Assembly (NCBI RefSeq): GCF_014212055.1
Contig: NZ_JACJVO010000039.1
Coordinates: 1-64,000, forward strand
Source: Cohnella zeiphila
Lineage (GTDB): Bacteria; Bacillota; Bacilli; Paenibacillales; Paenibacillaceae
Length of the DNA: 64,000 nt
Direction of reading: 5' to 3'
Part shown: positions 27,434 to 36,636 of the stretch, piece by piece
Position numbering within the stretch: position 1 is the first letter of the stretch
Layout: each line of letters opens with the position of its first letter
Translations under genes and position numbers: made by a program
The notes under the pieces: model-generated
Told to the model about the DNA's origin: nothing
What the model saw: the letters and a program-made list of their open reading frames with translations, nothing else
The model's database searches: none

Positions 27434-30400
27434 ATGAAAAGATGGTTTGCGCTTCTGCAGGGCGCGCTGATCGGCTTATCCTTGATTCAACCGCTGCCTT
27501 CGGCGAAAGCGGCTTATGACAAGCTGCCCGCATTTCCGGGGGCGGAAGGCTTCGGCTATGCGGCGACGGGAGGCCGCGGCGGCGAAGTGTACCATGTGAC
27601 CAGCTACGAGCTCACCGGACCGGGCACATTCTACGATGCGCTCATGACCGCCGGGACGACGCCGCGTACGATCGTGTTCGATATTTCGGGCGAAATCACG
27701 ATTCCCCAGATCATTGTCCGGAACAAATCGAACCTTACGATCGCGGGGCAGACGGCACCGGGCGACGGGGTGACGATCCGGGGCAACAATATCCGATTCA
27801 TCGAGTGCAGCGATATCGTCATTCGCTATATGCGCTTCCGCTTGGGCGTTCAAATCTTTCAAGACGATTCGATGTATTTCGAGGACAGCCAGAACGTCAT
27901 TGTCGACCATTCCTCCTTCTCCTGGGGAACGGATGAAGTGCTGTCCATCAAGAGCAAGGATTACGACCATCCGAAGTCCAAAAACATTACCGTGCAGTGG
28001 TCCATCATCTCGGAAGGCCTGCTGACTCACTCGATGGGCGGATTGGTCGAGATGAACACGATCACGATGCATCACAATCTGTATGCGCACAATAACGACC
28101 GCAATCCGAAGACGAAGGGGGTGATGGACTTCGTCAACAACGTCGTTTACAACTGGGGCCAGTTCCCTTACGTAGCCGGCGGCGAATCCGGCACGAAGGG
28201 TTATGGCAACGTAGTGGGCAATTATTTTATCGCGGGCATCAATTCGGAGAATCCTGAATACGCCGTGGTTCGCGGGAATGAAAACTACCATTTGTTCCTG
28301 GACGACAACCGGATCGATAGCAATAAAAACGGGAAGTTGGACGGGAAAGATTCGGGCAGCGGCATGATGGAAGCCGAAAGACCGAGCGCCCTCGTTCCGG
28401 AGCGCTTCGAATACCCGCCGGTCCATACGGAGGAGCCGGAGACCGCTTATGAGCACGTTTTGGGCTACGCCGGAGATTCGCTCGTCCGGGATGCGGTGGA
28501 CAAGCGGGTGACGGACGGCGTCCGCAGCCAGACCGGAGCCATCATCGGCGACGAGGACGATGTCGGCGGATTCCCGGCGCTCAAGCGGGAAGCGGCTGCC
28601 GCCGATACGGATCGGGACGGGATGCCCGACGTCTGGGAGCTGGCGCAGGGGCTGGATCCGAACGATCCGGAGGATCGGAACGGAGACCGGAACCGGGACG
28701 GCTATACGAACCTGGAGGATTACTTGAACGAGCTGGCGGCCCCGGGATATCCCGACGGTTATCCGTTGACGCCTCCGGATTGGTCCGGCACGCCGTTCGA
28801 ACCGCCGGTCGTCTCCGTACCGGAACCCGAGACGGAGCCGGTGCCGCCCATGAACGGGGAGACGGTTCGGAGCGCCGTCGTCCATGACGACAGCGCGAAC
28901 GGCGCCGTCAACGCCGCGGCTTGGTCGGTCCAAGAGAATCTGGAGCCCGGCGATTTCGTGGCGGGGGACCGAATGACCGGGAACAAGACGTACAAGTTCG
29001 CGTCCGTTCCGGACGAAGTCCAAGGAGCGGAGTGGATTCGGACGGCCGTAGGGTCGAGAAGCGCCGCGAGCGAAGATCTGCTGTCCTTCTACTTGGCCGC
29101 GGACGCCGACGTGTATGTCGCCCACGATTCGAGAATCGCGACGAAGCCGCAATGGCTGGCGAGCGCATACGAGGACACGGGGCTCGCCGTCGCGGACGAT
29201 CAACCTGTTCAGTATGAGCTTTACAAGAAGCACTATCCGGCAGGCTCCCGAGTCGTCATGGGTCCGAACGGCGGCACTTCCCAAATGAACTATTTCGTTG
29301 TCGTCAAGCCGACGGCCGCGGATACGCCAGCCCCGGCTTCCTCTCCTTCGGAGCTAGCGGGAACGCTATCGGACGGGCCCTCGATATCGCTGCAATGGTC
29401 ACCCGTTGACGATGCGGCAGCTTACTTGATCTATCGTTCTTCCACCCTGGACCCGAACGATAAAGTCGTTGGCAGCTCTACGACAGCCACGTATGCGGAC
29501 ACGGCCGTCGAGATGGGGGCGGTTTATCGGTACAAAGTGTCTGCCGCAAGCGCCGGCGGCGAATCCTCGTTATCCGATTCCATAGAGGTGCCGGCGTACG
29601 ATCCTTCGCTGCCGGCTCCTTCCGCGCCGTCGGATCTTACGGTTGCGGCGGCGAGAAGTCTCTCCGTCGATCTGGCCTGGACGCCGGAGGATGATGCGGT
29701 CGGCTACGGCATTTACCGTTCGTCCGAACCGGAAGGCTCTTTCGAACGAATCGGCTACGCGCGAACGGCATCTTACACCGACAAGACGGTGAACCCCTCC
29801 ACCACGTACTTCTATCGGGTGACGGCGACAGCGGATGGCGGTGAATCCGAGCCTTCCGCCATCGTAACGGCAACGACCAAACAGCCGGTCGTCCTGCCGC
29901 AAGCGCCGGAAGGACTGTCCGCCGCAAGCGCGACGGCGTCCGCGTTCGAACTGAAGTGGCGGGAATCGGACGGTGCCGAAAGCTACAACCTTTATCGGAA
30001 AGGGAACGAAGAGGACGGCTATACCCTGATCGCAAATACCGCGGAAACCGGTTATACCGACGACAGCGTGAGCGCGGGTCAGACCGGATACGCCTACCGA
30101 GTCGCCGCGGTCAACGAGAAGGGCGAGTCGGAACCGTCCGACGACCTGTTTGTAGCCATGCCTTTGCCCGAGAAACCGGACCGTCTGATCGCCGGACTGA
30201 CGGGCGAGACGTTCGTCGGATTGATCTGGACCTCGCACGGCGGAGTAACGCAATACAACATCTACCGTTCTACCCCGGGCAAGCCGGCCGAGCTGGCTGG
30301 CACCGCGAAAGTCGATACGTTCTACGACCGCTCCGCCGAACCCGGAACCCATTATCTCTACTACGTCAAAGCGCAGAACGCATCCGGCGAATCGATCAAA

Positions 30401-30439
30401 TCGAATGACGTCTCCGTTTGGACGACCGGGGGAGAGTAA
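27434..30439 (+). CDS. secreted pectate lyase (PL1 family) with fibronectin III repeats
   Basis: 1001 residues. A signal peptide ends near residue 27 (LPSAKAA). Residues about 30-330 are a PL1-type parallel beta-helix (FPGAEGFGYAATGGRGGEVYHVTS, IVFDISGEI, IVDHSSFSWGTDE, MHHNLYAHNNDRNPK). Calcium-binding EF-like repeats DTDRDGMPDVWE and DRNGDRNRDGYTNLEDY occupy about 391-435. A less clear domain (about 485-630) is followed by four fibronectin type III modules (about 635-1000). It should cleave polygalacturonate or related pectin by beta-elimination outside the cell. ATG 27434 follows aggagg; a TTG at 27428 is too close. It is a single-gene unit ended by a terminator, next to the importer operon. 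Confidence 0.88.
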   Translation: MKRWFALLQGALIGLSLIQPLPSAKAAYDKLPAFPGAEGFGYAATGGRGGEVYHVTSYELTGPGTFYDALMTAGTTPRTIVFDISGEITIPQIIVRNKSNLTIAGQTAPGDGVTIRGNNIRFIECSDIVIRYMRFRLGVQIFQDDSMYFEDSQNVIVDHSSFSWGTDEVLSIKSKDYDHPKSKNITVQWSIISEGLLTHSMGGLVEMNTITMHHNLYAHNNDRNPKTKGVMDFVNNVVYNWGQFPYVAGGESGTKGYGNVVGNYFIAGINSENPEYAVVRGNENYHLFLDDNRIDSNKNGKLDGKDSGSGMMEAERPSALVPERFEYPPVHTEEPETAYEHVLGYAGDSLVRDAVDKRVTDGVRSQTGAIIGDEDDVGGFPALKREAAAADTDRDGMPDVWELAQGLDPNDPEDRNGDRNRDGYTNLEDYLNELAAPGYPDGYPLTPPDWSGTPFEPPVVSVPEPETEPVPPMNGETVRSAVVHDDSANGAVNAAAWSVQENLEPGDFVAGDRMTGNKTYKFASVPDEVQGAEWIRTAVGSRSAASEDLLSFYLAADADVYVAHDSRIATKPQWLASAYEDTGLAVADDQPVQYELYKKHYPAGSRVVMGPNGGTSQMNYFVVVKPTAADTPAPASSPSELAGTLSDGPSISLQWSPVDDAAAYLIYRSSTLDPNDKVVGSSTTATYADTAVEMGAVYRYKVSAASAGGESSLSDSIEVPAYDPSLPAPSAPSDLTVAAARSLSVDLAWTPEDDAVGYGIYRSSEPEGSFERIGYARTASYTDKTVNPSTTYFYRVTATADGGESEPSAIVTATTKQPVVLPQAPEGLSAASATASAFELKWRESDGAESYNLYRKGNEEDGYTLIANTAETGYTDDSVSAGQTGYAYRVAAVNEKGESEPSDDLFVAMPLPEKPDRLIAGLTGETFVGLIWTSHGGVTQYNIYRSTPGKPAELAGTAKVDTFYDRSAEPGTHYLYYVKAQNASGESIKSNDVSVWTTGGE

Positions 30440-30486
30440 TAAGAATCATTCCGATGCAAGCGCGCAAGAAAGTGCAAGACCGTCCC

Positions 30487-30518
30487 AAAAGAAGCTCCCC
30501 TAGCAGGGAGCTTCTTTT
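30487..30518 (+). terminator. intrinsic terminator after the pectate lyase gene
   Basis: Perfect 13-bp stem (30487-30499 / 30506-30518) whose 3' arm ends in TTTT. AAAA on the 5' side makes it work in both directions. Confidence 0.85.
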
Positions 30519-30706
30519 CGCGCATAGGGCAATCAACCGTTTCTCCATTCGACCAACCGATTCTCCGGCACGTCTCCATGCAAAATTTTTCTCCCGACGA
30601 GCCGTATGATCCGAAGCCCTCCGTAAAGTTCATGGGCGAGCTCCGAGGCAACCTTCCCTTTCTGAAGCGATTAAAGAATCTGCTCATTCCGTGGCGAATT
30701 GATCGA

Positions 30707-30736
30707 TTGTTGACGTTCGGATCCTGCGGGTATGAT
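30707..30736 (+). promoter_or_regulatory. probable promoter of the ABC importer operon
   Basis: TATGAT at 30731-30736 has TTGTTG 18 bases or TTGACG 15 bases upstream. It overlaps the first ATG of the permease ORF, which argues that translation starts further downstream. Confidence 0.45.
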
Positions 30737-31697
30737 GACGGTACGTCTTCGACGAATAAGCGGAAGGGAGGATAAGCGAATCGGAACCCGCAAACGGAAA
30801 GGGCGTTACCTGGAGAACGTCCGCAAGCACTGGATGCTGTACGTTATGGTTTTGCCCGGCATTCTGTATTACATCGTGTTCAAGTACGTTCCGCTCACGG
30901 GAAGCGTCATCGCGCTTCAGGACTTCAAAATTTTAAAGGGCATTGGCGGCAGCCCCTGGGTCGGACTGGACAATTTCCGGTACATCTTTTCTTACCACGA
31001 TTTCTACCTGGTCCTGCGGAATACGGCGGTCATCGCGTTTTACAAGCTGATCTTCGGATTTCCCGCCCCGATCGTGCTGGCCTTGCTGTTCAACGAGATC
31101 CGGCTGATGGCGGCCAAACGGTTGGCGCAAAGCCTGTTTTACCTTCCGCACTTTCTGTCCTGGGTCGTCGTCGGCGGCATCGTGTTCGAGCTCTTGTCGA
31201 ACCAAGGGATCGTCAACGTCATTCGCGGCTGGTTCGGGTACGAGCCGGTGCTGTTCATGCAGACGGAAAGATACTTTCGAACGATCGTCGTGCTGTCGGG
31301 CATCTGGAAAGGAGTCGGCTGGGGAACGATCATCTATCTGGCCGCGATCGCGGGGGTCAATCCGAACTTGTACGAAGCCGCGGTGGTCGACGGCGCGAAC
31401 CGGTTCAAGCAGACGATTCACATTACGCTGCCGACCATGCTGCCGACGATCGTGGTGCTGTTCCTGCTCGATATCGGCAATTTCCTCGAACTCGGGTTCG
31501 ACCAGATCTTTAACCTGCTGACGCCGATGACGTATTCGGTCGGGGACATCATCGAGACTTACGTATACCGGGCCGGGGTGCTGCAGGGGCAGTACAGCGT
31601 CACGACGGCGATCGGACTGTTCCAGTCGGTCATCGGGTTTGCCCTGCTATGGGCGTTCAACCGGCTGGCGAGAAAAACGGAACAGGGGTTGTGGTAA
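30732..31697 (+). CDS. ABC transporter permease, LplB type
   Basis: Up to 321 residues with six membrane helices; the binding-protein-dependent permease motif EAAVVDGANRFKQTIHITLPTM lies near residues 217-238. It belongs to the CUT1 sugar importers and pairs with the next gene. The start is unclear: ATGs at 30732/30735 overlap the probable -10 box and lack a ribosome site, while aagggagg (30764-30771) points to codon 17, ATC at 30780. Starting there would give about 305 residues, normal for the family. The ATPase is not in the cluster, as is usual for this class, which shares an MsmX-like ATPase. Confidence 0.9.
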   Translation: MMTVRLRRISGREDKRIGTRKRKGRYLENVRKHWMLYVMVLPGILYYIVFKYVPLTGSVIALQDFKILKGIGGSPWVGLDNFRYIFSYHDFYLVLRNTAVIAFYKLIFGFPAPIVLALLFNEIRLMAAKRLAQSLFYLPHFLSWVVVGGIVFELLSNQGIVNVIRGWFGYEPVLFMQTERYFRTIVVLSGIWKGVGWGTIIYLAAIAGVNPNLYEAAVVDGANRFKQTIHITLPTMLPTIVVLFLLDIGNFLELGFDQIFNLLTPMTYSVGDIIETYVYRAGVLQGQYSVTTAIGLFQSVIGFALLWAFNRLARKTEQGLW

Positions 31698-32566
31698 TGA
31701 AACCGTCCTATGGGGAAAAAGCGTTTCAGGCGTTCAACTACGCATTTATGCTGGCGGCTTCCGCGACGATGCTGTTCCCGCTGCTGCAGATGCTGGCCGT
31801 GTCCTTCAGCTCGCCGGAAGCCGCCGACTCGAAGAAGGTTTTCCTGCTGCCGGTCGAATTTACGATGGGGACATGGGATCACGTGATTCGCAGCCAAGCG
31901 CTGTGGGGGTCGTTCGGCGTCACCATCTTCATTACGGTAGTCGGCACGTTCCTCAGTGTGCTATTCTCTCTGCTGATGGCCTATCCGCTGTCGCGCAAGG
32001 AACTTCTGATCCGCAAGCCGATCATGTTCGGCATCGTCGTCACGATGATTTTCAACGCGCCGATGATCCCGTACTTCCTGACGGTGCGCGAGCTCGGACT
32101 GATGAACACGATCTGGGTTCTCATCATCCCGAGTCTGATCGGGACGTTCAACATGATCGTCATCCGGACGTTCCTGATGGGCATCCCGCCGGAGCTGGAC
32201 GATTCCGCCCGCATCGACGGCTGCAACGATTTCGGCATCCTGTTCCGCATCTACCTGCCGCTCTCCAAGCCGGTCATCGCGACCGTCAGCTTGTTCTATG
32301 CGGTCGGCTATTGGAACACGTTCACGCAAGCGGTGCTGTTCGTCCACGACCAGACGAAATGGCCGCTGCAGATGCGGCTGCGCGCCTATTTGCAATCCCC
32401 GGAAGAGCTGGCGAGCGTCAATCTGTTTCTCGGAGACTATGATTTCAATACGACGACGCTGAAGGCGGCGACGATTCTGTTCGCGACCATTCCGATCGTC
32501 CTGGTGTACCCTTTTCTGCAAAAGTATTTCGTCAAAGGCTCGCTGCTCGGATCTCTCAAAGGCTAA
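31697..32566 (+). CDS. ABC transporter permease, YtcP type
   Basis: 289 residues, six membrane helices, EAA motif ELDDSARIDGCNDFGILFRIYLP near residues 170-192. The second CUT1 permease. Its ATG overlaps the preceding stop (TAATG), so the two subunits are translationally coupled. B. subtilis YtcP serves rhamnogalacturonan uptake; the same kind of substrate is likely here from context. Confidence 0.93.
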   Translation: MKPSYGEKAFQAFNYAFMLAASATMLFPLLQMLAVSFSSPEAADSKKVFLLPVEFTMGTWDHVIRSQALWGSFGVTIFITVVGTFLSVLFSLLMAYPLSRKELLIRKPIMFGIVVTMIFNAPMIPYFLTVRELGLMNTIWVLIIPSLIGTFNMIVIRTFLMGIPPELDDSARIDGCNDFGILFRIYLPLSKPVIATVSLFYAVGYWNTFTQAVLFVHDQTKWPLQMRLRAYLQSPEELASVNLFLGDYDFNTTTLKAATILFATIPIVLVYPFLQKYFVKGSLLGSLKG

Positions 32567-32626
32567 GCCGACAACCGATCAATCAGCCTTCGGCTGACGA
32601 TAACGGTTGCGGGAGGAGGATTATGG

Positions 32627-34180
32627 ATGAGGATCTCATTACGGAAAAAACCGGCCGCCGCCGCGGTGCTGGCAGCCGCGCTGACGGCTACGGTCCTGAC
32701 CGGCTGCAGCGGCGGAAAGAACGAGGCCGCTTCGTCTTCGTCCGCGTCGAGCGCCGGAGAAGGCTATGCGACGGTAAAAGTATTCAAGAGCCCGCTGGGG
32801 GTCGGCACCATCCCCGACGAGAGCAATGCGCACGTCCAATACGTCGCGCAGAAGACGGGCGTCGTCTATCAACTGATGACCACGCCCCCGGGTTCGGACG
32901 CGGTGGAGTACCTGAATACGCTGATCGCTTCCAACGAGCTTCCCGATATTCTTCGTCCGCTCGGCGGCGTCGAGCAGACGCTTATTACGCAAGGCGGGGC
33001 GCTCGCGCTGGACGACCTGCTTCCGAAGTACGCGCCGAACGTCTGGAAGAACATTCCCCAGGAGGCGTGGGACGTCGTGCGTTCCGCTTCGCCGGACGGC
33101 AAAATTTATTACGTGCCGAAAGTGTTCCTCGTGCCCGAGCGCGCGCCGATGATCCGCAAGGATTGGCTCGACAAGCTCGGTCTTACGATGCCGAAGACGA
33201 CGGAGGACTACAAGAACGTGCTGCGGGCGTTCCGCGACAAGGACCCGAACGGCAACGGCAAGAAGGACGAGCTGCCGACGACCGGCCGCGAATACGGGAA
33301 GTGGATGGACCATCTGTTCGCGATGTTCGGCGTCGCCATGTGGGAGGGCAATCCGGAGTGGGATCTCTACGACGGCAAGATCCAATACGCGGGCGTCACG
33401 GAAAACATGCGGGCCGCCATCGCCTACATTCGCGACTTGTACAAAGAGAAGCTATTGGATAACGAGACGTTCTTGAACAAGGGAGAAGTGTGGACCGCCA
33501 AAATCAACAACAATCTGGTCGGCAGCTGGTACCACCTGCCCGCCAACCTGCCGGACCGCTTCACCGCGATCAAGAAGAGCGCGCCCGACGCCTACGTCGT
33601 CGGCATGCCGCTTCCGAAGGCCGAAGGCTTCGACGGCTTCGTCACGCAGAAGAGCATGGGCGAGCCGGAATGGATCATTCCGAAGAAGGCAGAGGCGAAG
33701 GCTCCCGACTCGCTTAAGCTGCTGGATTTCTTCTACGACAAGGCCAACGACGACTTCATCCGCTACGGAATCGAAGGCTTGCAGCATGAAGTGGCGAACG
33801 GCAAGAAGGTGCTGCTTCCGGCCGACGAGAACCGCCCGATCGGCCTCGGCATGCGCAACTTGACGACCGAGGAGGACATGCAGGTCCGGATCGAGCAGAC
33901 GATGCCCGAGGACATGCAGCAGATGGTCAAGGACATCTTCAAGGTCAGCACCGCCGATGCGCGGCGAATTGCCGGAGACGGCCTGCCGAACACGGTGTAC
34001 GAGGGCTATCCGGACATCCAGTCGCACAAGCTGTTCCAGGAATATTTGACCAAGATCGTCATCGGCGAGTGGCCGATCGAGAAGTTCGACGAGTTCGTCG
34101 ATCGCTGGAACAAGGCAGGCGGCGCCGAAGTGACGAAGCGGGTCCAGGAATGGTACGCCAAGGTGAGCGAGAAGAAATAA
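32627..34180 (+). CDS. extracellular solute-binding lipoprotein, YtcQ/LipO type
   Basis: 517 residues. The signal ends in lipobox LTGC with the lipidated cysteine at residue 27, followed by a serine-rich linker. The rest is a large periplasmic-binding fold; DKDPNGNGKKDELPT (near 200) is the calcium-loop-like insert common in this family, and FDEFVDRWNKAGGAEVTKRVQEWYAK is the usual end. It captures an oligosaccharide, here probably oligogalacturonide, for the two permeases upstream. The ATG lies 7 bases after aggagg. Confidence 0.92.
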   Translation: MRISLRKKPAAAAVLAAALTATVLTGCSGGKNEAASSSSASSAGEGYATVKVFKSPLGVGTIPDESNAHVQYVAQKTGVVYQLMTTPPGSDAVEYLNTLIASNELPDILRPLGGVEQTLITQGGALALDDLLPKYAPNVWKNIPQEAWDVVRSASPDGKIYYVPKVFLVPERAPMIRKDWLDKLGLTMPKTTEDYKNVLRAFRDKDPNGNGKKDELPTTGREYGKWMDHLFAMFGVAMWEGNPEWDLYDGKIQYAGVTENMRAAIAYIRDLYKEKLLDNETFLNKGEVWTAKINNNLVGSWYHLPANLPDRFTAIKKSAPDAYVVGMPLPKAEGFDGFVTQKSMGEPEWIIPKKAEAKAPDSLKLLDFFYDKANDDFIRYGIEGLQHEVANGKKVLLPADENRPIGLGMRNLTTEEDMQVRIEQTMPEDMQQMVKDIFKVSTADARRIAGDGLPNTVYEGYPDIQSHKLFQEYLTKIVIGEWPIEKFDEFVDRWNKAGGAEVTKRVQEWYAKVSEKK

Positions 34181-34299
34181 GGGCGGCAGGAGCGCCGGCA
34201 AGAAGATAGGCGATCGGGAAGATGGGACGGGAGCGGAACGGCGATCCGGGACGCGCGGCCGATTTCTGAAAACGGATTCAATGTATAATGAGGAGGAAC

Positions 34300-34329
34300 A
34301 TGCCAGAAGGTGGGGAAGATCCGAAATGA
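34300..34329 (+). CDS. possible 9-codon leader peptide before the YesS-like regulator
   Basis: ATG 34300 begins a frame encoding MPEGGEDPK whose TGA overlaps the regulator start (ATGA at 34326-34329). The best ribosome binding site of the region, aggagg at 34291-34296, lies only three bases before this ATG, while the regulator ATG has only a weak site. Translation of the leader could deliver ribosomes to the regulator. It may also be chance. Confidence 0.3.
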   Translation: MPEGGEDPK

Positions 34330-36605
34330 CACGTTGGATCCAGGAAAGGCTCAAGCTCAGTTTGGCCCATACGCAAGCCCGTCTCGCGCTGGTGCTCACC
34401 GTTTCCGTTTTTCTGATCATTCTGGCCGTCAGCATGACTTCATACTATACGTCCAAGTCGGTCCTGCAGGAAGAGCTGAGCGTGCCGCAGCATCAGATGC
34501 TGCAGCTTCATAAGAACGCCATCGAAGAGGCGATTCGCGAGATCGACCAGGTTGCCGTTCAGATCGCCATCAACTCCAATATTTACAAGTTCCTGACCGG
34601 GCCCGAGCAGAACTCCTACGCGAACGTCTCGGCCATCTATCAGATGCTGTCGACAAGGGTCGCCAATTCGCCTTATATCAAGAGCATCTACGTCTACGAC
34701 ATCGCAAGGGGAAGCTTCGTGTCCATCCCGCAGGGATATAGCTCCAGCAAGCTCACGTTCCCGGATTCCGAGTGGATCGGGGTCGCCGGCGAATTCGGAG
34801 ACGACGTGACTCTCATCAAGAAAAGAGAGGTTCCCGAAGGAACGGGCAACAAAGGCTCGGAATTGACGCTGTTCCGCAAAATTTTGATCCAGGGCCGATT
34901 CAAAGGCATGATCGCCGTCAATCTGAAGGAGGAGGAGCTGTTCGGCAAGCTGGACCCGATGGCCTTCTCCAATGTGGACAGCACGCGTTACATCATCGAC
35001 CGTAACGGCGAAGTGTTGTACTCGGTGTCCAATTACGACTTCGACCAAAAAGCGGCCGGCCAGGTTCTCGCTTCGCTGAGGGAGAACGAACGGGGAGATC
35101 TCACTTTCCGCGACCGGAAGCTGCTGGTCAACCAGCTCGAATCTTCGCTGACGGGCTGGCATTACGTCTCGATCGTCTCGCAAGACAGCCTGCTGGCCAA
35201 GTCCAAAAAAATCCGCAACGCCACATTGTGGGTGTCCGTAGCGGCGCTCGCCGTCGGCGCGCTGACGATTTTCTACATCAACAAGGCCGCGTTTCGTCCC
35301 GTTCGGCGGCTGCGGCGGCTGTTCAACGCCTACGGCGGAAAGCCCAAAGACGCGGAAAGGGCCGATCTGGAGAAGCTGGCCGGCGAGGTGCTGAGCCATC
35401 ACGCGCACTTGTCCCAGCTCGTCCGGGAGACGCTCCCCGAAGCTGCGTCCAAGTATCTGTTCGACGTCTACTCGGGGCAGATCGCCGGACGAAGGGACAT
35501 CCGCGAAAAGTGGGGCCGGTTTTTTCCGAATTGGACCGAAGTTCCTTATTACGCCGCGGTGCTGTCGATCGACGATTACGACGCATGGTCCCGGCGCTTC
35601 CAGGGAAGCGACCATTCCCTGCTCAAATTCGCGATCGCCAATATTACGGCGGAGCTGTTCGAGCCTTTCTGGCGGATCGTGTGCGCCGACTTCGGCGGCG
35701 ACCGGACGGCGCTTCTGCTTCAGCCGCGGGATGAAAGGGCGGAGCCGCCCCAGGCCGTGCTCGCCCAAGCGGTCGATACCGTGTCCCGCTTGCTGAAGTT
35801 TACCGTCACGGCAGGGGTCAGCATGCCGCGAACCGATGTCGAGCAGATCCGGCAGGCGCTGCTGGAGGCCGAGAACGCGGCGACCTACCGGCTGTACAGA
35901 GGTTACGGTCAGGTCGTGCCGTTCCAGGAGATCTCCGGCCATGAGACGCTGGACGCGCGCCCCCGCGAGGCGGAGCTCGAAGAACTCGCGGCCGCGGCGG
36001 AGACCGGGGACGAGATGCGCTCGCTGGAGCTTCTGGAGAGATGGATGCAAGGGGTCCGGAACGACTACGGCTACCCGTCCGTAACGCTCGCATTCCTGCA
36101 TACGGCGCTCGAACGGCTGGACGGCATGGAGACGGATTGCGAGACGGAGCGCGATTCGCCGGAGCGGCTGGATACGCTGACCTTGGACGATATCGAGGCG
36201 AAGCTCCGGAAGCGGGCCGCCGATTTGGCCGGCCATTACCGCCGGCAGGCCGAGAGCAAGGATTTCGTCCTGTGCCGACGGATGATCGAATACATGAAGC
36301 AGCACTACGGCGAGCCGATCGGCGTTCCGGAGATCGCCGATGCCGCCGGCGTCAGCAGCAGCCTGGCGAGCCAGTTGTTCAAGCAGGAGACGAACGAGAC
36401 GATTTACAACTACTTGACCCTGCTGCGGATGGAGCGGGCGAGCGAGATGCTGCGCAAGACGGACCGGAAAATTTCGGAGGTCGCGCAGCTGGTCGGTTAT
36501 CAGCACGAGAACAGCTTCATCCGCAGCTTTCGCAAGTTTAAAGACGTCACGCCCGGCAAATACCGGGACATGATGAAAACCCGGATCGAAGCGACGCTTG
36601 AATGA
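34326..36605 (+). CDS. membrane-bound AraC family regulator, YesS-like
   Basis: 759 residues. Membrane helix about 18-40, extracellular sensor domain of dCache type about 41-290, second helix about 299-318, a cytoplasmic linker, and a C-terminal pair of AraC helix-turn-helices (about 660-755: IGVPEIADAAGVSSSLASQLFKQE and KISEVAQLVGYQHENSFIRSFRKFK). This layout equals B. subtilis YesS, an activator of rhamnogalacturonan-degradation genes. I infer that it senses a pectin fragment or the loaded binding protein and activates this locus. ATG 34326 is preferred over ATG 34281, which lies in a tataat box. Confidence 0.88.
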   Translation: MTRWIQERLKLSLAHTQARLALVLTVSVFLIILAVSMTSYYTSKSVLQEELSVPQHQMLQLHKNAIEEAIREIDQVAVQIAINSNIYKFLTGPEQNSYANVSAIYQMLSTRVANSPYIKSIYVYDIARGSFVSIPQGYSSSKLTFPDSEWIGVAGEFGDDVTLIKKREVPEGTGNKGSELTLFRKILIQGRFKGMIAVNLKEEELFGKLDPMAFSNVDSTRYIIDRNGEVLYSVSNYDFDQKAAGQVLASLRENERGDLTFRDRKLLVNQLESSLTGWHYVSIVSQDSLLAKSKKIRNATLWVSVAALAVGALTIFYINKAAFRPVRRLRRLFNAYGGKPKDAERADLEKLAGEVLSHHAHLSQLVRETLPEAASKYLFDVYSGQIAGRRDIREKWGRFFPNWTEVPYYAAVLSIDDYDAWSRRFQGSDHSLLKFAIANITAELFEPFWRIVCADFGGDRTALLLQPRDERAEPPQAVLAQAVDTVSRLLKFTVTAGVSMPRTDVEQIRQALLEAENAATYRLYRGYGQVVPFQEISGHETLDARPREAELEELAAAAETGDEMRSLELLERWMQGVRNDYGYPSVTLAFLHTALERLDGMETDCETERDSPERLDTLTLDDIEAKLRKRAADLAGHYRRQAESKDFVLCRRMIEYMKQHYGEPIGVPEIADAAGVSSSLASQLFKQETNETIYNYLTLLRMERASEMLRKTDRKISEVAQLVGYQHENSFIRSFRKFKDVTPGKYRDMMKTRIEATLE

Positions 36606-36636
36606 CGGCTGCTTCCGTCCGTCCTTGGGAGGAGCT

